From NCBI RefSeq assembly GCF_036670015.1, contig NZ_CP137636.1, forward strand, positions 1,032,501-1,096,500: a stretch of 64,000 nt of DNA. Direction: 5' to 3'. The stretch's first letter is position 1; each line of letters opens with the position of its first letter. Source of the DNA: Niallia sp. XMNu-256 (lineage in GTDB: Bacteria; Bacillota; Bacilli; Bacillales; Cytobacillaceae). The notes under the pieces are model-generated. The model did no database searches. It saw only the letters and a program-made list of their open reading frames with translations, and had not been told where the DNA came from. The position numbers were made by a program, and so were the translations under genes. Below, in pieces: positions 19,790 to 27,473 of this stretch.

Positions 19790-20062
19790 TTGTTTGAAGA
19801 AATCTTGGAGTTCAGAGGGGTTGCCTTACAACAAATCCAACTGTATTTAAAAGAGTTAGGTGGAGAGCGTCTGAATAATCATTTCCCGATTCGTTATCAG
19901 GCAGAGAATTGGATTGTATTTATTTTATGTGAAGAGGAAATCTCCTTTACAACTGCCTTTAAAGTGAACAGTGTTAAAATCAAGTTTAGTGCAAATAGTG
20001 AAGAACAATTAAACGATGTCATCACCAATTTCAGAAAAAAATCTTTTAGAGCTGGCGGTTAA
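19790..20062 (+). CDS. Unknown small protein of the AOR locus, ends in Gly-Gly
   Basis: I do not recognise this protein. The likely start is the TTG at 19790, with AGGTGGG just upstream inside the end of the MoaD-like gene; the frame itself opens farther upstream at 19757. It gives 90 residues: an N-terminal helix (F-E-E-I-L-E-F-R-G), then alternating strands (W-I-V-F-I-L, F-T-T-A-F-K-V). The C-terminus is F-R-A-G-G, a second Gly-Gly end directly after that of the MoaD-like carrier. It probably belongs to the same operon. It could be a fold partner for pterin cofactor assembly, which is inference. Confidence 0.65.
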   Translation: MFEEILEFRGVALQQIQLYLKELGGERLNNHFPIRYQAENWIVFILCEEEISFTTAFKVNSVKIKFSANSEEQLNDVITNFRKKSFRAGG

Positions 20063-20088
20063 TATTGAGGTATCCTTTGATACAAAGA

Positions 20089-20139
20089 AAAGAGGTTTTG
20101 TACGAGGAATTAAAATCCTAGAACAAACCTCTCTTTTTA
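20089..20139. terminator. Bidirectional terminator between the MoaD-like operon and aor
   Basis: A long imperfect stem (AGAGGTTTTGT with ACAAACCTCT, and an inner AGGA/TCCT) has A-rich and T-rich flanks. It separates two converging units. Confidence 0.75.
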
Positions 20140-20159
20140 TTTCTATGAAGGACGTTGTA

Positions 20160-21968
20160 TTAAATGATTTCAAGTTCCCGTAATTTTTCTTCAGGAACAA
20201 TGCCATCTGCCCAACCGCGAGCTTTGTAATATTCATCAAGCATGATATCCATACGGCTGACATAGCCTTTACTATTTCCTGTAGCTGCTTCTTCTGTAAA
20301 TCGTTTTGGCAAGAAATCATCCTCGCGATTGTTATAGCCTGCTAGATTGTTATAATAACGTTCTAAGTTGTAAATTCGTTCCCCAGCTTTCATAATATCA
20401 TCCGCAGTCATTGGAATTCCTGTCATTGAACTGTATTGTTCTGCATAATGCTCCGCATTTTCTGAGAAAGAAGAGAATTTACAAATATCCATTGAATCTC
20501 CAAATGAATGGAGGTCTTGGAATACTTTTAATAATTCGCCTTTACCCTCTGGAACAAGTCGGTCTGTCGGTTCTGGAATTCCAGCAATTTCACTTGCTAC
20601 TGTATAACCACGTAAATGACATGCACCACGGTTACTTGTCGCATAACCTAAACCAATACCTTGTATCCCTCGTGGATCGTATGCAGGAATCGATTGCCCT
20701 TTAACTGACATAGAAAGTTCAGGTACTCCCCAAGAGGCTGTTGCACGAGCTGGTCCGTCTGCAAGAACATCTCCTAAACCATTACGGAAGGCAATGTCTT
20801 TTGCGAGCTCGATCATGGCGTCTGCATCTCCCCATACTAGTTTCTCGGAGATAATGCCTTTTTCATAAGCTTCCATTGTAACTGAGAAACAGTGACCAAG
20901 TTCGATCGTATCGTATCCATATTCATTACAGAGGTTTATCAAATAAGCGATGGCTTCTGAGTCACTTAAGCCGCAGTTTGAACCGAGCGACCAACCAGAT
21001 TCAAATTCAAAGCTTTCGACTTTTGTTTTGTACTTGCCTGACTTGACCTCAACTTCAATTTTACAAGCAACTGGGCAAGCATGACAGGCATTGTTTTTTG
21101 ATAAAATATTGGCATTTACCCATTCGCCACTATGCTTTTCCGCTTCATCCCAATGTGTCTCCTGTGAGTTGCGAATTGGTAGTGCACCGACTTCATTAAT
21201 CAGGTTTGCTAATACGTTTGTACCGTATACAGATAAACCACCTTTTCTTGGTGCTGTTAAACCGCCATCCATAATTGCCTTTGTTGCTTTTTTTGTTGCC
21301 TCTTTATAATCATCAGCTAGTGCTGGCTGAGGCATATTCCCTTTTTGTGCTGCTTTAATAACAATTGCTTTTAAATTTTTATACCCAGCAACTGCTCCTG
21401 TACCGCCACGACCGGCTGAACGATCATGTTCATTCATAAAACCGGCAAATCGTACTAAGTTTTCACCAGCCTGTCCAATTGTCATAACAGATAAATCTTT
21501 TTCACCATATTTTTCTTGCATGGCTTTTACGGTTTCTCTCGTACCTTTTCCCCAAAGATCCATTGCATCACGAAGTTTTGCTTGGCCATTTTCGATATAT
21601 AAATAGACTGGGTGATTGCTTTTTCCTTTGAAAATAATATTATCGACCCCAGCCCATTTTAAGCGGGCAGCTGTCCATCCGCCCATATGTGAATCTGTAA
21701 CCGTTCCTGTTAATGGTGATTTCGTTACGACACAAAGGCGTCCGCTCATAGTTGTACGAGAGCCTGTCACAGGTCCAGTCATAATACATAATATATTTTC
21801 TGCTGATAAAGGTTCTATTTGCGGACCATTATCAAGGACATATTTTACACCAAGGCCGCGGCCGCCTATGTACTTTTTAACATCCTCTTCTTTTATTCCT
21901 CTGTAATCAATCGTACCTGCTGTTAAATCAACGACAACTTCTTTGTTGTTTAAACCGCCGAGTGTCAT
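20160..21968 (-). CDS. Aldehyde:ferredoxin oxidoreductase (tungstopterin enzyme)
   Basis: AOR family enzymes oxidise aldehydes to acids with ferredoxin, using a bis-tungstopterin and one 4Fe-4S cluster. The best start is the ATG at 21968, behind GAGGTGGG; a GTG at 21977 lies inside that site. The 602-residue protein shows the N-terminal domain (G-G-R-G-L-G-V-K-Y, M-T-G-P-V-T-G-S-R), the cofactor-contacting A-G-R-G-G-T-G region, and cluster cysteines in C-H-A-C-P-V-A-C near residues 295-302 with a fourth in D-I-C-K-F near residue 500. It sits between spx and mecA with a MoaD-like carrier and an E1-like enzyme, an uncommon cargo for an aerobic Bacillaceae. Confidence 0.93.
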   Translation of the reverse strand: MTLGGLNNKEVVVDLTAGTIDYRGIKEEDVKKYIGGRGLGVKYVLDNGPQIEPLSAENILCIMTGPVTGSRTTMSGRLCVVTKSPLTGTVTDSHMGGWTAARLKWAGVDNIIFKGKSNHPVYLYIENGQAKLRDAMDLWGKGTRETVKAMQEKYGEKDLSVMTIGQAGENLVRFAGFMNEHDRSAGRGGTGAVAGYKNLKAIVIKAAQKGNMPQPALADDYKEATKKATKAIMDGGLTAPRKGGLSVYGTNVLANLINEVGALPIRNSQETHWDEAEKHSGEWVNANILSKNNACHACPVACKIEVEVKSGKYKTKVESFEFESGWSLGSNCGLSDSEAIAYLINLCNEYGYDTIELGHCFSVTMEAYEKGIISEKLVWGDADAMIELAKDIAFRNGLGDVLADGPARATASWGVPELSMSVKGQSIPAYDPRGIQGIGLGYATSNRGACHLRGYTVASEIAGIPEPTDRLVPEGKGELLKVFQDLHSFGDSMDICKFSSFSENAEHYAEQYSSMTGIPMTADDIMKAGERIYNLERYYNNLAGYNNREDDFLPKRFTEEAATGNSKGYVSRMDIMLDEYYKARGWADGIVPEEKLRELEII

Positions 21969-22135
21969 GTTTCCCACCTCTTTTAGTATTTTTAAAATTT
22001 ACTATACTTTAAATCTCATGATATATGAAAATATTTATAAAAAGCTGTACATTAATTTTACAGCATATCCCATATATTGAAAACAATTTTGCTTTATAAT
22101 AAGTGTTATAGGTCAGAAGAAGGGGAGGGGAAGAT

Positions 22136-23167
22136 ATGGAAAACGGGTTGCAACGGTACTCAAGGCAAATCCTTTTTGGGCCCATTGGGGTAGACGGACA
22201 AAAGAAATTAATGAACAGTCGGGCTGTCATCGTTGGAATGGGGGCACTAGGAACTGTAATAGCGAATCATTTGGTGCGTTCTGGAGTAGGGGCTATTCGT
22301 ATCATTGATCGTGATTTTGTTGAAGTATCTAACTTACAAAGGCAATCTTTATATGATGAAGAAGATGCCAATAATGGGTATCCTAAAGTCATTGCAGCTA
22401 AGAAAAAGTTAGAAAAGATTAATTCTACGATCTCGGTTGAGGCTGTGATTGCCGATTTAAATTTGGATAATGCCGAAGATCTCCTCGCTAGTTTTGATGT
22501 GATTGTCGATGGTACGGATAATTTCTCAACTCGATATTTAATAAACGATGTAGCAATTAAATACAATATCCCATGGGTTTATGGCGGGGCCGTGAGTTCA
22601 AGGGGAATGTTTACAAGTATTATTCCTGGAAAAACCCCTTGTTATCGTTGTATTTTTCCTCAGGTACCATTAGGGTTAGGGGAGACATGTGATACAGTAG
22701 GGGTGTTATCACCATTAACAGATATTATCGGTTCTTATGAGGCGATGGAGGCTATAAAAATTTTAGTTGATGCTAAAACCAATCCTCATTTGGAACAAAT
22801 TGATATTTGGCATCATACAAATTTTCAAATGGACATTTCAAATGGTCGCAATGAAAGTTGTCCTGCTTGTGTTGGGCACAAATATGAGTTTCTCGATCGG
22901 TCATCCGAGCAACAAGTGATTTTCTCTACGCTATGTGGTCGTGATACCGTTCAAATCAACCCTCGACTTAAAAATGAAATTAATTTAGAAAAAATGGCTA
23001 AACGGTTAAGAAATAGTGGGGATGTAAAGGGAAATCCATACTTATTGCGTTTTTCTCCGAATGAAGATTTGACGCTATCGGTTTTTAAAGATGGAAGAGT
23101 GCTCATTCATGGGACTGATGATCCTGTAAAAGCCAAATCCTACTATACAAAATATATTGGAACTTAA
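22136..23167 (+). CDS. MoeB/ThiF/HesA-family E1-like adenylyltransferase
   Basis: This 343-residue enzyme should adenylate the C-terminal Gly of a MoaD/ThiS carrier. The nucleotide motif G-M-G-A-L-G is near residue 28, with D-G-T-D-N-F-S-T-R-Y near residue 124. Zinc cysteines appear as C-Y-R-C near 171 and C-P-A-C near 241, and a candidate catalytic cysteine is in G-E-T-C-D-T-V-G. An extra C-terminal domain of about 90 residues is typical of Bacillus ThiF-like proteins. The ATG follows AGGGGAGGGGAAG. It is divergent from aor, whose cofactor it probably helps make together with the carrier at 19516. Confidence 0.88.
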   Translation: MENGLQRYSRQILFGPIGVDGQKKLMNSRAVIVGMGALGTVIANHLVRSGVGAIRIIDRDFVEVSNLQRQSLYDEEDANNGYPKVIAAKKKLEKINSTISVEAVIADLNLDNAEDLLASFDVIVDGTDNFSTRYLINDVAIKYNIPWVYGGAVSSRGMFTSIIPGKTPCYRCIFPQVPLGLGETCDTVGVLSPLTDIIGSYEAMEAIKILVDAKTNPHLEQIDIWHHTNFQMDISNGRNESCPACVGHKYEFLDRSSEQQVIFSTLCGRDTVQINPRLKNEINLEKMAKRLRNSGDVKGNPYLLRFSPNEDLTLSVFKDGRVLIHGTDDPVKAKSYYTKYIGT

Positions 23168-23463
23168 TGATAGTCTACTTGTTAAACGGTAATATTCCTG
23201 TTAAATAGGTAAAATAATTTGTAATAATATATTTCGTTCTAAGTCTTTTCAAACCTGGATGTGTTTGTTACAATATAGGGTAATATAATAGGCATTAGAT
23301 GGTTTAAGAAAACGTAGTACATTTTAATTCCCTTTATTGTCTTTTTATCATAAAATAAGAGTACAAGGTACAAAATAAATTTATCACATAAAATTTAACA
23401 GGATTTTGTATCTGTATGGGGGTATTTTGTCCCTTCAACCAATCCGGAAGGGAGTGTTGCGAG
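23168..23463. other. Gap upstream of mecA
   Basis: No gene or stable hairpin is seen in these 296 AT-rich nt. The region must hold the mecA promoter, which I cannot fix. The frame of mecA is open from 23416, but the strong site (GGAAGGGAGTG) lies near 23450. Confidence 0.4.
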
Positions 23464-24126
23464 ATGGAAATCGAGCGTATTAATGATCATACCGTAAAGT
23501 TCTATATTTCTTATATTGATATAGAAGAGCGGGGTTTTGATCGGGAGGAAATCTGGTACAATCGCGATCGCAGTGAAGAACTTTTCTGGGAAATGATGGA
23601 TGAAGTTCACCGTGAAGAGGAGTTTTTAGTGGAAGGACCTCTCTGGATTCAAGTTCAGGCACTTGACAAAGGTTTAGAGATTTTGGTGACAAAGGCTCAA
23701 CTTTCAAAAGATGGACATAAATTTGAACTTCCAATTCCAGAAGATAAAATGAAGGACTTAGCTGGTGATGGGCAAATAGATGATTTGTTTGACCAACATT
23801 TCAGTTCATTAGTTGATGATGACTCCATTTATGAGGATCAGCTAGATTTTGTCATTAAATTTCAAGATTTCGAAGATGTCATTTCTCTTTCAAAAGAAAC
23901 ATATTTGGATGATTTAACAACTAAATTATATTCTTTTGAAGATAAGTATTATTTATATATAGAATTCTCTGAAGACATGTATGAAGAGAATGAAATTGAT
24001 AATATATTAAGTATTTTGCTTGAATATGGTCAGGAAACAAATGTAACGATCCATAGAATTCAAGAATACGGAAAATGTATTTTAGATAAAGACGTTTTTC
24101 CAAATTTAAGAAAGTATTTTAACTAA
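23464..24126 (+). CDS. mecA: ClpCP adaptor protein MecA
   Basis: MecA binds ClpC and targets ComK, ComS and other proteins for degradation, so it negatively controls competence. The start at 23464 gives 220 residues beginning M-E-I-E-R-I-N-D-H-T-V-K-F, the standard MecA N-terminal substrate-binding domain. An acidic linker follows near residue 90-120 and a C-terminal ClpC-binding domain with F-E-D-V-I-S-L and L-Y-S-F-E-D-K-Y-Y-L-Y. Near-synteny with spx is conserved in Bacillus, here split by the AOR locus. A terminator follows. Confidence 0.97.
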   Translation: MEIERINDHTVKFYISYIDIEERGFDREEIWYNRDRSEELFWEMMDEVHREEEFLVEGPLWIQVQALDKGLEILVTKAQLSKDGHKFELPIPEDKMKDLAGDGQIDDLFDQHFSSLVDDDSIYEDQLDFVIKFQDFEDVISLSKETYLDDLTTKLYSFEDKYYLYIEFSEDMYEENEIDNILSILLEYGQETNVTIHRIQEYGKCILDKDVFPNLRKYFN

Positions 24127-24129
24127 TAT

Positions 24130-24158
24130 ACCGATTTCCCTTGTGAAATCGGTTTTTT
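24130..24158 (+). terminator. Terminator of mecA
   Basis: The 9-bp stem ACCGATTTC/GAAATCGGT is followed by a T run. Confidence 0.88.
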
Positions 24159-24222
24159 CAATATGTATCATTAACTGCAAGGAACAACCTTTACAGAAGT
24201 TGTCTTGATTTTGGAGGTTAGA

Positions 24223-25737
24223 ATGAAAAATACGGTGAAAGTGCTTCTGTTTCTTGGCATTCTAGCACTTATCTTTTATTTAACTGATACTTATAAGTAC
24301 ATGATTAGCGGTTTTTTTGGGTATGTAAGTATTATTATCACATTAACGGTCATTGTTATTGGGTTTGTCATTTTTCTGGAAAATCGTCATCCAACACAAA
24401 CTCTCACTTGGCTTGTGGTTCTCGGCGGTTTTCCGTTACTTGGATTTATTTTTTACCTATTGTTTGGTCGAAATTATCGTAAGGAAAAAATGTTTCGAAA
24501 AAAGTATTTTCTTGATCGACAAGCATTTTTACAATATGAAGGTCAGGATCCTGTTAGTGAGGAAAAGTTAAATCGAGCCGGAGAACATCAAAAAAAACTT
24601 TTTCATTTAGCGCAGCGCTTAGGAAACAGTCCGATCTCCTTTGGCACTGATACGACTGTCTTAACAAATGGAGAGGAAACATTCCATCATATATTAAAAG
24701 AACTAGAAAAAGCCGTACATCATATCCATTTAGAATATTACATAGTCCGCCACGATGACATTGGCTCTAGGATTAAACAGATCTTAATTGAGAAAGCTCG
24801 AGAAGGAGTAAAAGTCCGTTTCTTATATGATGCGGTTGGTTCCTGGAAGCTTTCCAAGCAATATATTGAAGAATTAAGAAACGAAGGAGTTGAAATGATC
24901 CCCTTTGGACCTGTTAAACTCCCCTTTTTAAATAGTAAGTTTAACTTTCGAAACCATCGGAAAATCATTGTGATTGATGGAAGTATCGGATTTGTAGGGG
25001 GATTAAATATTGGCGATGAGTATTTAGGGTTAAGTCAAAATTTTGGTTTTTGGCGTGATACTCATTTAATGCTTAAAGGGGAAGCTGTTCGGTCATTGCA
25101 ATTAATCTTTCTGCAGGACTGGTATTATATGACGAATAAAAGTTTTTTGACATCAGAGTATTTATCTCCGGTTCTCGAAGAAAACAAGCATGGCGGGGTC
25201 CAATTAATTGCGGGTGGGCCGGATAATGAATGGAGTGCAATTAAAAATATTTTTTTTGCCATGATCACATCTGCGAAAGATTCTGTTTGGATTGCCTCTC
25301 CTTATTTCATTCCTGATGAGGATATTTTTACAGCACTGAAAATTGCTGCATTTAGTGGGATTGATGTTCGTTTACTCGTTCCCAACAAGCCAGATAAGCG
25401 AATAGTTTTTCATGCATCACGCTCTTATTTCCCAGATTTATTAGAGGCAGGTGTGAAAATTTATGAATACGAAAAAGGATTCATGCATAGTAAAATAGTG
25501 ATTGTTGATCATGAATTAGCCTCCATCGGCACATCCAATATGGATATGAGAAGCTTCCACTTAAATTTTGAGGTAAATGCGTTTTTATATCGGACAATCA
25601 GCACGGAGAAGTTAGTTACGGAATATTTAAATGATCTTCAAGATTCTAGAGAAATTAATGGCTTAGAATTTAAGAAAAGACATCTTGGCTATCGCTTGCT
25701 TGAATCCACCTCAAGACTACTTTCCCCGTTATTATAG
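24223..25737 (+). CDS. cls: Cardiolipin synthase
   Basis: Cls joins two phosphatidylglycerol molecules into cardiolipin at the membrane. The ATG at 24223 behind GGAGG gives 504 residues; upstream TTG/ATT starts in the frame are less likely. Two N-terminal helices (about residues 5-25 and 32-55) precede two phospholipase D motifs: H-R-K-I-I-V-I-D-G near residue 240 and H-S-K-I-V-I-V-D near residue 420. The second is followed by the G-T-S-N-M-D-M-R-S-F motif. The mecA-cls-coiA order occurs in several Bacillus genera but not in B. subtilis 168. Confidence 0.95.
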   Translation: MKNTVKVLLFLGILALIFYLTDTYKYMISGFFGYVSIIITLTVIVIGFVIFLENRHPTQTLTWLVVLGGFPLLGFIFYLLFGRNYRKEKMFRKKYFLDRQAFLQYEGQDPVSEEKLNRAGEHQKKLFHLAQRLGNSPISFGTDTTVLTNGEETFHHILKELEKAVHHIHLEYYIVRHDDIGSRIKQILIEKAREGVKVRFLYDAVGSWKLSKQYIEELRNEGVEMIPFGPVKLPFLNSKFNFRNHRKIIVIDGSIGFVGGLNIGDEYLGLSQNFGFWRDTHLMLKGEAVRSLQLIFLQDWYYMTNKSFLTSEYLSPVLEENKHGGVQLIAGGPDNEWSAIKNIFFAMITSAKDSVWIASPYFIPDEDIFTALKIAAFSGIDVRLLVPNKPDKRIVFHASRSYFPDLLEAGVKIYEYEKGFMHSKIVIVDHELASIGTSNMDMRSFHLNFEVNAFLYRTISTEKLVTEYLNDLQDSREINGLEFKKRHLGYRLLESTSRLLSPLL

Positions 25738-25756
25738 TAAAATTAGCCGATTGGGG

Positions 25757-25793
25757 AAAAGTCCATGAACTTTCTATGGACTTTTCTTTTTTA
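25757..25793 (+). terminator. Terminator of cls
   Basis: The 10-bp stem AAAAGTCCAT/ATGGACTTTT has a 9-nt loop and a T run. Confidence 0.9.
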
Positions 25794-25861
25794 TGCAGGA
25801 AAATGAATCTCCGTAACGAATGATATCCATAGATTAATAGCTAATTCGACATGAAAAAGTT

Positions 25862-25986
25862 GACTAACCTGCTTGAGCAAGCCTTTATTAGCTGAATAGT
25901 CAGCCAGAATGGTGGAGTGAACGATTAAAAACAATGCCAAATGAAGATTATCCTTTTATCGTTCAATTTTTGTTAGTCGTTTTTTC
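25862..25986 (+). promoter_or_regulatory. Structured leader upstream of coiA
   Basis: Nested inverted repeats fill this gap. An outer GACTAAC (25862-25868) pairs with GTTAGTC (25972-25978) next to a run of six T, and an inner GAACGAT pairs with ATCGTTC. A small GCTTGAGCAAGC hairpin lies at about 25871-25882. It looks like a long leader ending in a terminator before coiA. No known riboswitch was recognised. Confidence 0.45.
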
Positions 25987-26010
25987 AGCATAACATAGGA
26001 GGTTGCAAAC

Positions 26011-27207
26011 ATGTTAAAAGCTTTACGAGAAGATGGGACACCGTTACAATTACTGCCGAGACTTTCAAAGGAAGTGTTAAAAAAAGAAAAAGAGGTAGGG
26101 AGGTTTTATTGTCCAGAATGTAAAGAGAAAGTGATAATGAAAATCGGAACACAACGAATCGAACATTTTGCCCATGAGGCAGGAAGCCAATGTGTTGAAA
26201 GTTATGAGCGAGAGTCTATGTATCATTTAAATGGAAAACAGCAATTATATCATTGGCTTGAAACACAAAGACTTCAACCGAGATTGGAACTTTATTATGA
26301 AAAATTGAAGCAAAGGCCAGATCTTAGCATCAAATATGCTGCTAAAGAACATGCCATAGAGTATCAGTGTTCGACTATTCCACCGGAACTCATGAGCAAG
26401 CGTACAAACACTTACTTTAAAAATAATATCAATTGTATCTGGATATTAGGTGGTAGTGGAATTAAGCGAAAAGCGGAACAGAAAGTGACATTATCAAAAT
26501 TCGATTATTTATTTCTCAATAAGAACCTCGCTGGAAATTGGTATATCCCCTATTATTGTTCAGTTTCCAAACAATTCATCTTCTTAATGGATATTATTCC
26601 TATTGCATCAAAAAAAGCCCTTACCAAGTTAACGATATATCCTTTACAAAGATTCTCTTTTCAACAGCTTTTATCTCCTAACGGAAGTAGTTCTATTCAT
26701 ACTGAAGATTGGCGGAACGAAGTGAGAGCACAAAAGTTAGGAATCGCGATTAACGGGAAGTATTATCCCAAATTTTTAACAGAACTATATAACCATGCCT
26801 TAAATATATCATTGCTCCCTCCATTTATTGGTCTTCCGATTTATAACGCCCCTATTATTGAAACATCACCGCTTATTTGGCAAACTTATCTGTTTATCGA
26901 TCAACTGTTACATAAAAAAGCGAATGATCTCATTACTTTTAGTGAGGTTTATCGGAGTTTTATGCATCGAATTCAAAAAGATCAAATCAAACTCCGGTAC
27001 CTTCCTTTAATACACAATACAAGTCCTACGTTACCACTAGCAGAATATCTACGATTATTGGTGAAATTAGAAGTATTAGAGGGGGTGAATCTTAATACAT
27101 TTAGGTTAAGAAGGGGCATAGAACTTCCAAACCATGTTGTTGAAGGGCAAAGGTTAGAGGATCAATTATATAAAGACTTTCAGCACGTATTGTTTCAGCA
27201 TAAATGA
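26011..27207 (+). CDS. coiA: Competence protein CoiA
   Basis: CoiA supports DNA uptake and recombination during transformation, and the family has a predicted nuclease domain. The 398-residue protein begins with a zinc-finger-like domain (F-Y-C-P-E-C near residue 31, then H-F-A-H-E-A and C-V-E-S) and continues with the nuclease-like core (E-Y-Q-C-S near residue 113). The ATG follows AGGAGG. Position between cls and pepF agrees with Bacillus synteny. In B. subtilis it belongs to the ComK regulon; I found no convincing pair of K-box halves here. Confidence 0.92.
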   Translation: MLKALREDGTPLQLLPRLSKEVLKKEKEVGRFYCPECKEKVIMKIGTQRIEHFAHEAGSQCVESYERESMYHLNGKQQLYHWLETQRLQPRLELYYEKLKQRPDLSIKYAAKEHAIEYQCSTIPPELMSKRTNTYFKNNINCIWILGGSGIKRKAEQKVTLSKFDYLFLNKNLAGNWYIPYYCSVSKQFIFLMDIIPIASKKALTKLTIYPLQRFSFQQLLSPNGSSSIHTEDWRNEVRAQKLGIAINGKYYPKFLTELYNHALNISLLPPFIGLPIYNAPIIETSPLIWQTYLFIDQLLHKKANDLITFSEVYRSFMHRIQKDQIKLRYLPLIHNTSPTLPLAEYLRLLVKLEVLEGVNLNTFRLRRGIELPNHVVEGQRLEDQLYKDFQHVLFQHK

Positions 27208-27249
27208 ATTATGCTTCTAAGGCATATATTAATAAGGATTGTATAATTA

Positions 27250-27385
27250 AATTAGCTCCGCCGATAAAAATCTGACACATCCGCTGGAGCTTAACCCTCA
27301 TTCAGCCCAAAGGTTGAAGCCCCAATGAATGGGGAGTTTTATATACAAGCCTTACTTTCTTAGAGGATAGGAACTTTGGCTGAAA
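27250..27385. repeat. Structured intergenic element between coiA and pepF
   Basis: Several inverted repeats follow each other. AGCTCC pairs with GGAGCT over about 35 nt, then CTTAACCCTCATTCAGC begins a larger arm whose TTCAGCCCAAAG nearly pairs with CTTTGGCTGAA downstream. Between the arms is a small GCCCCA/TGGGG hairpin. The CTTAAC-TCATTCAG core resembles the arms of the element at 38.1 kb. The order of parts suggests a dispersed, partly decayed repeat. Confidence 0.45.
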
Positions 27386-27473
27386 GAAGTTAAAATAGAA
27401 GGAATTTCGGATAAATAAGGAGAAGAAGTTATAAGGTTCCTTAAATGGAAAAATAAAGTTGTGGAGGAGTAAA

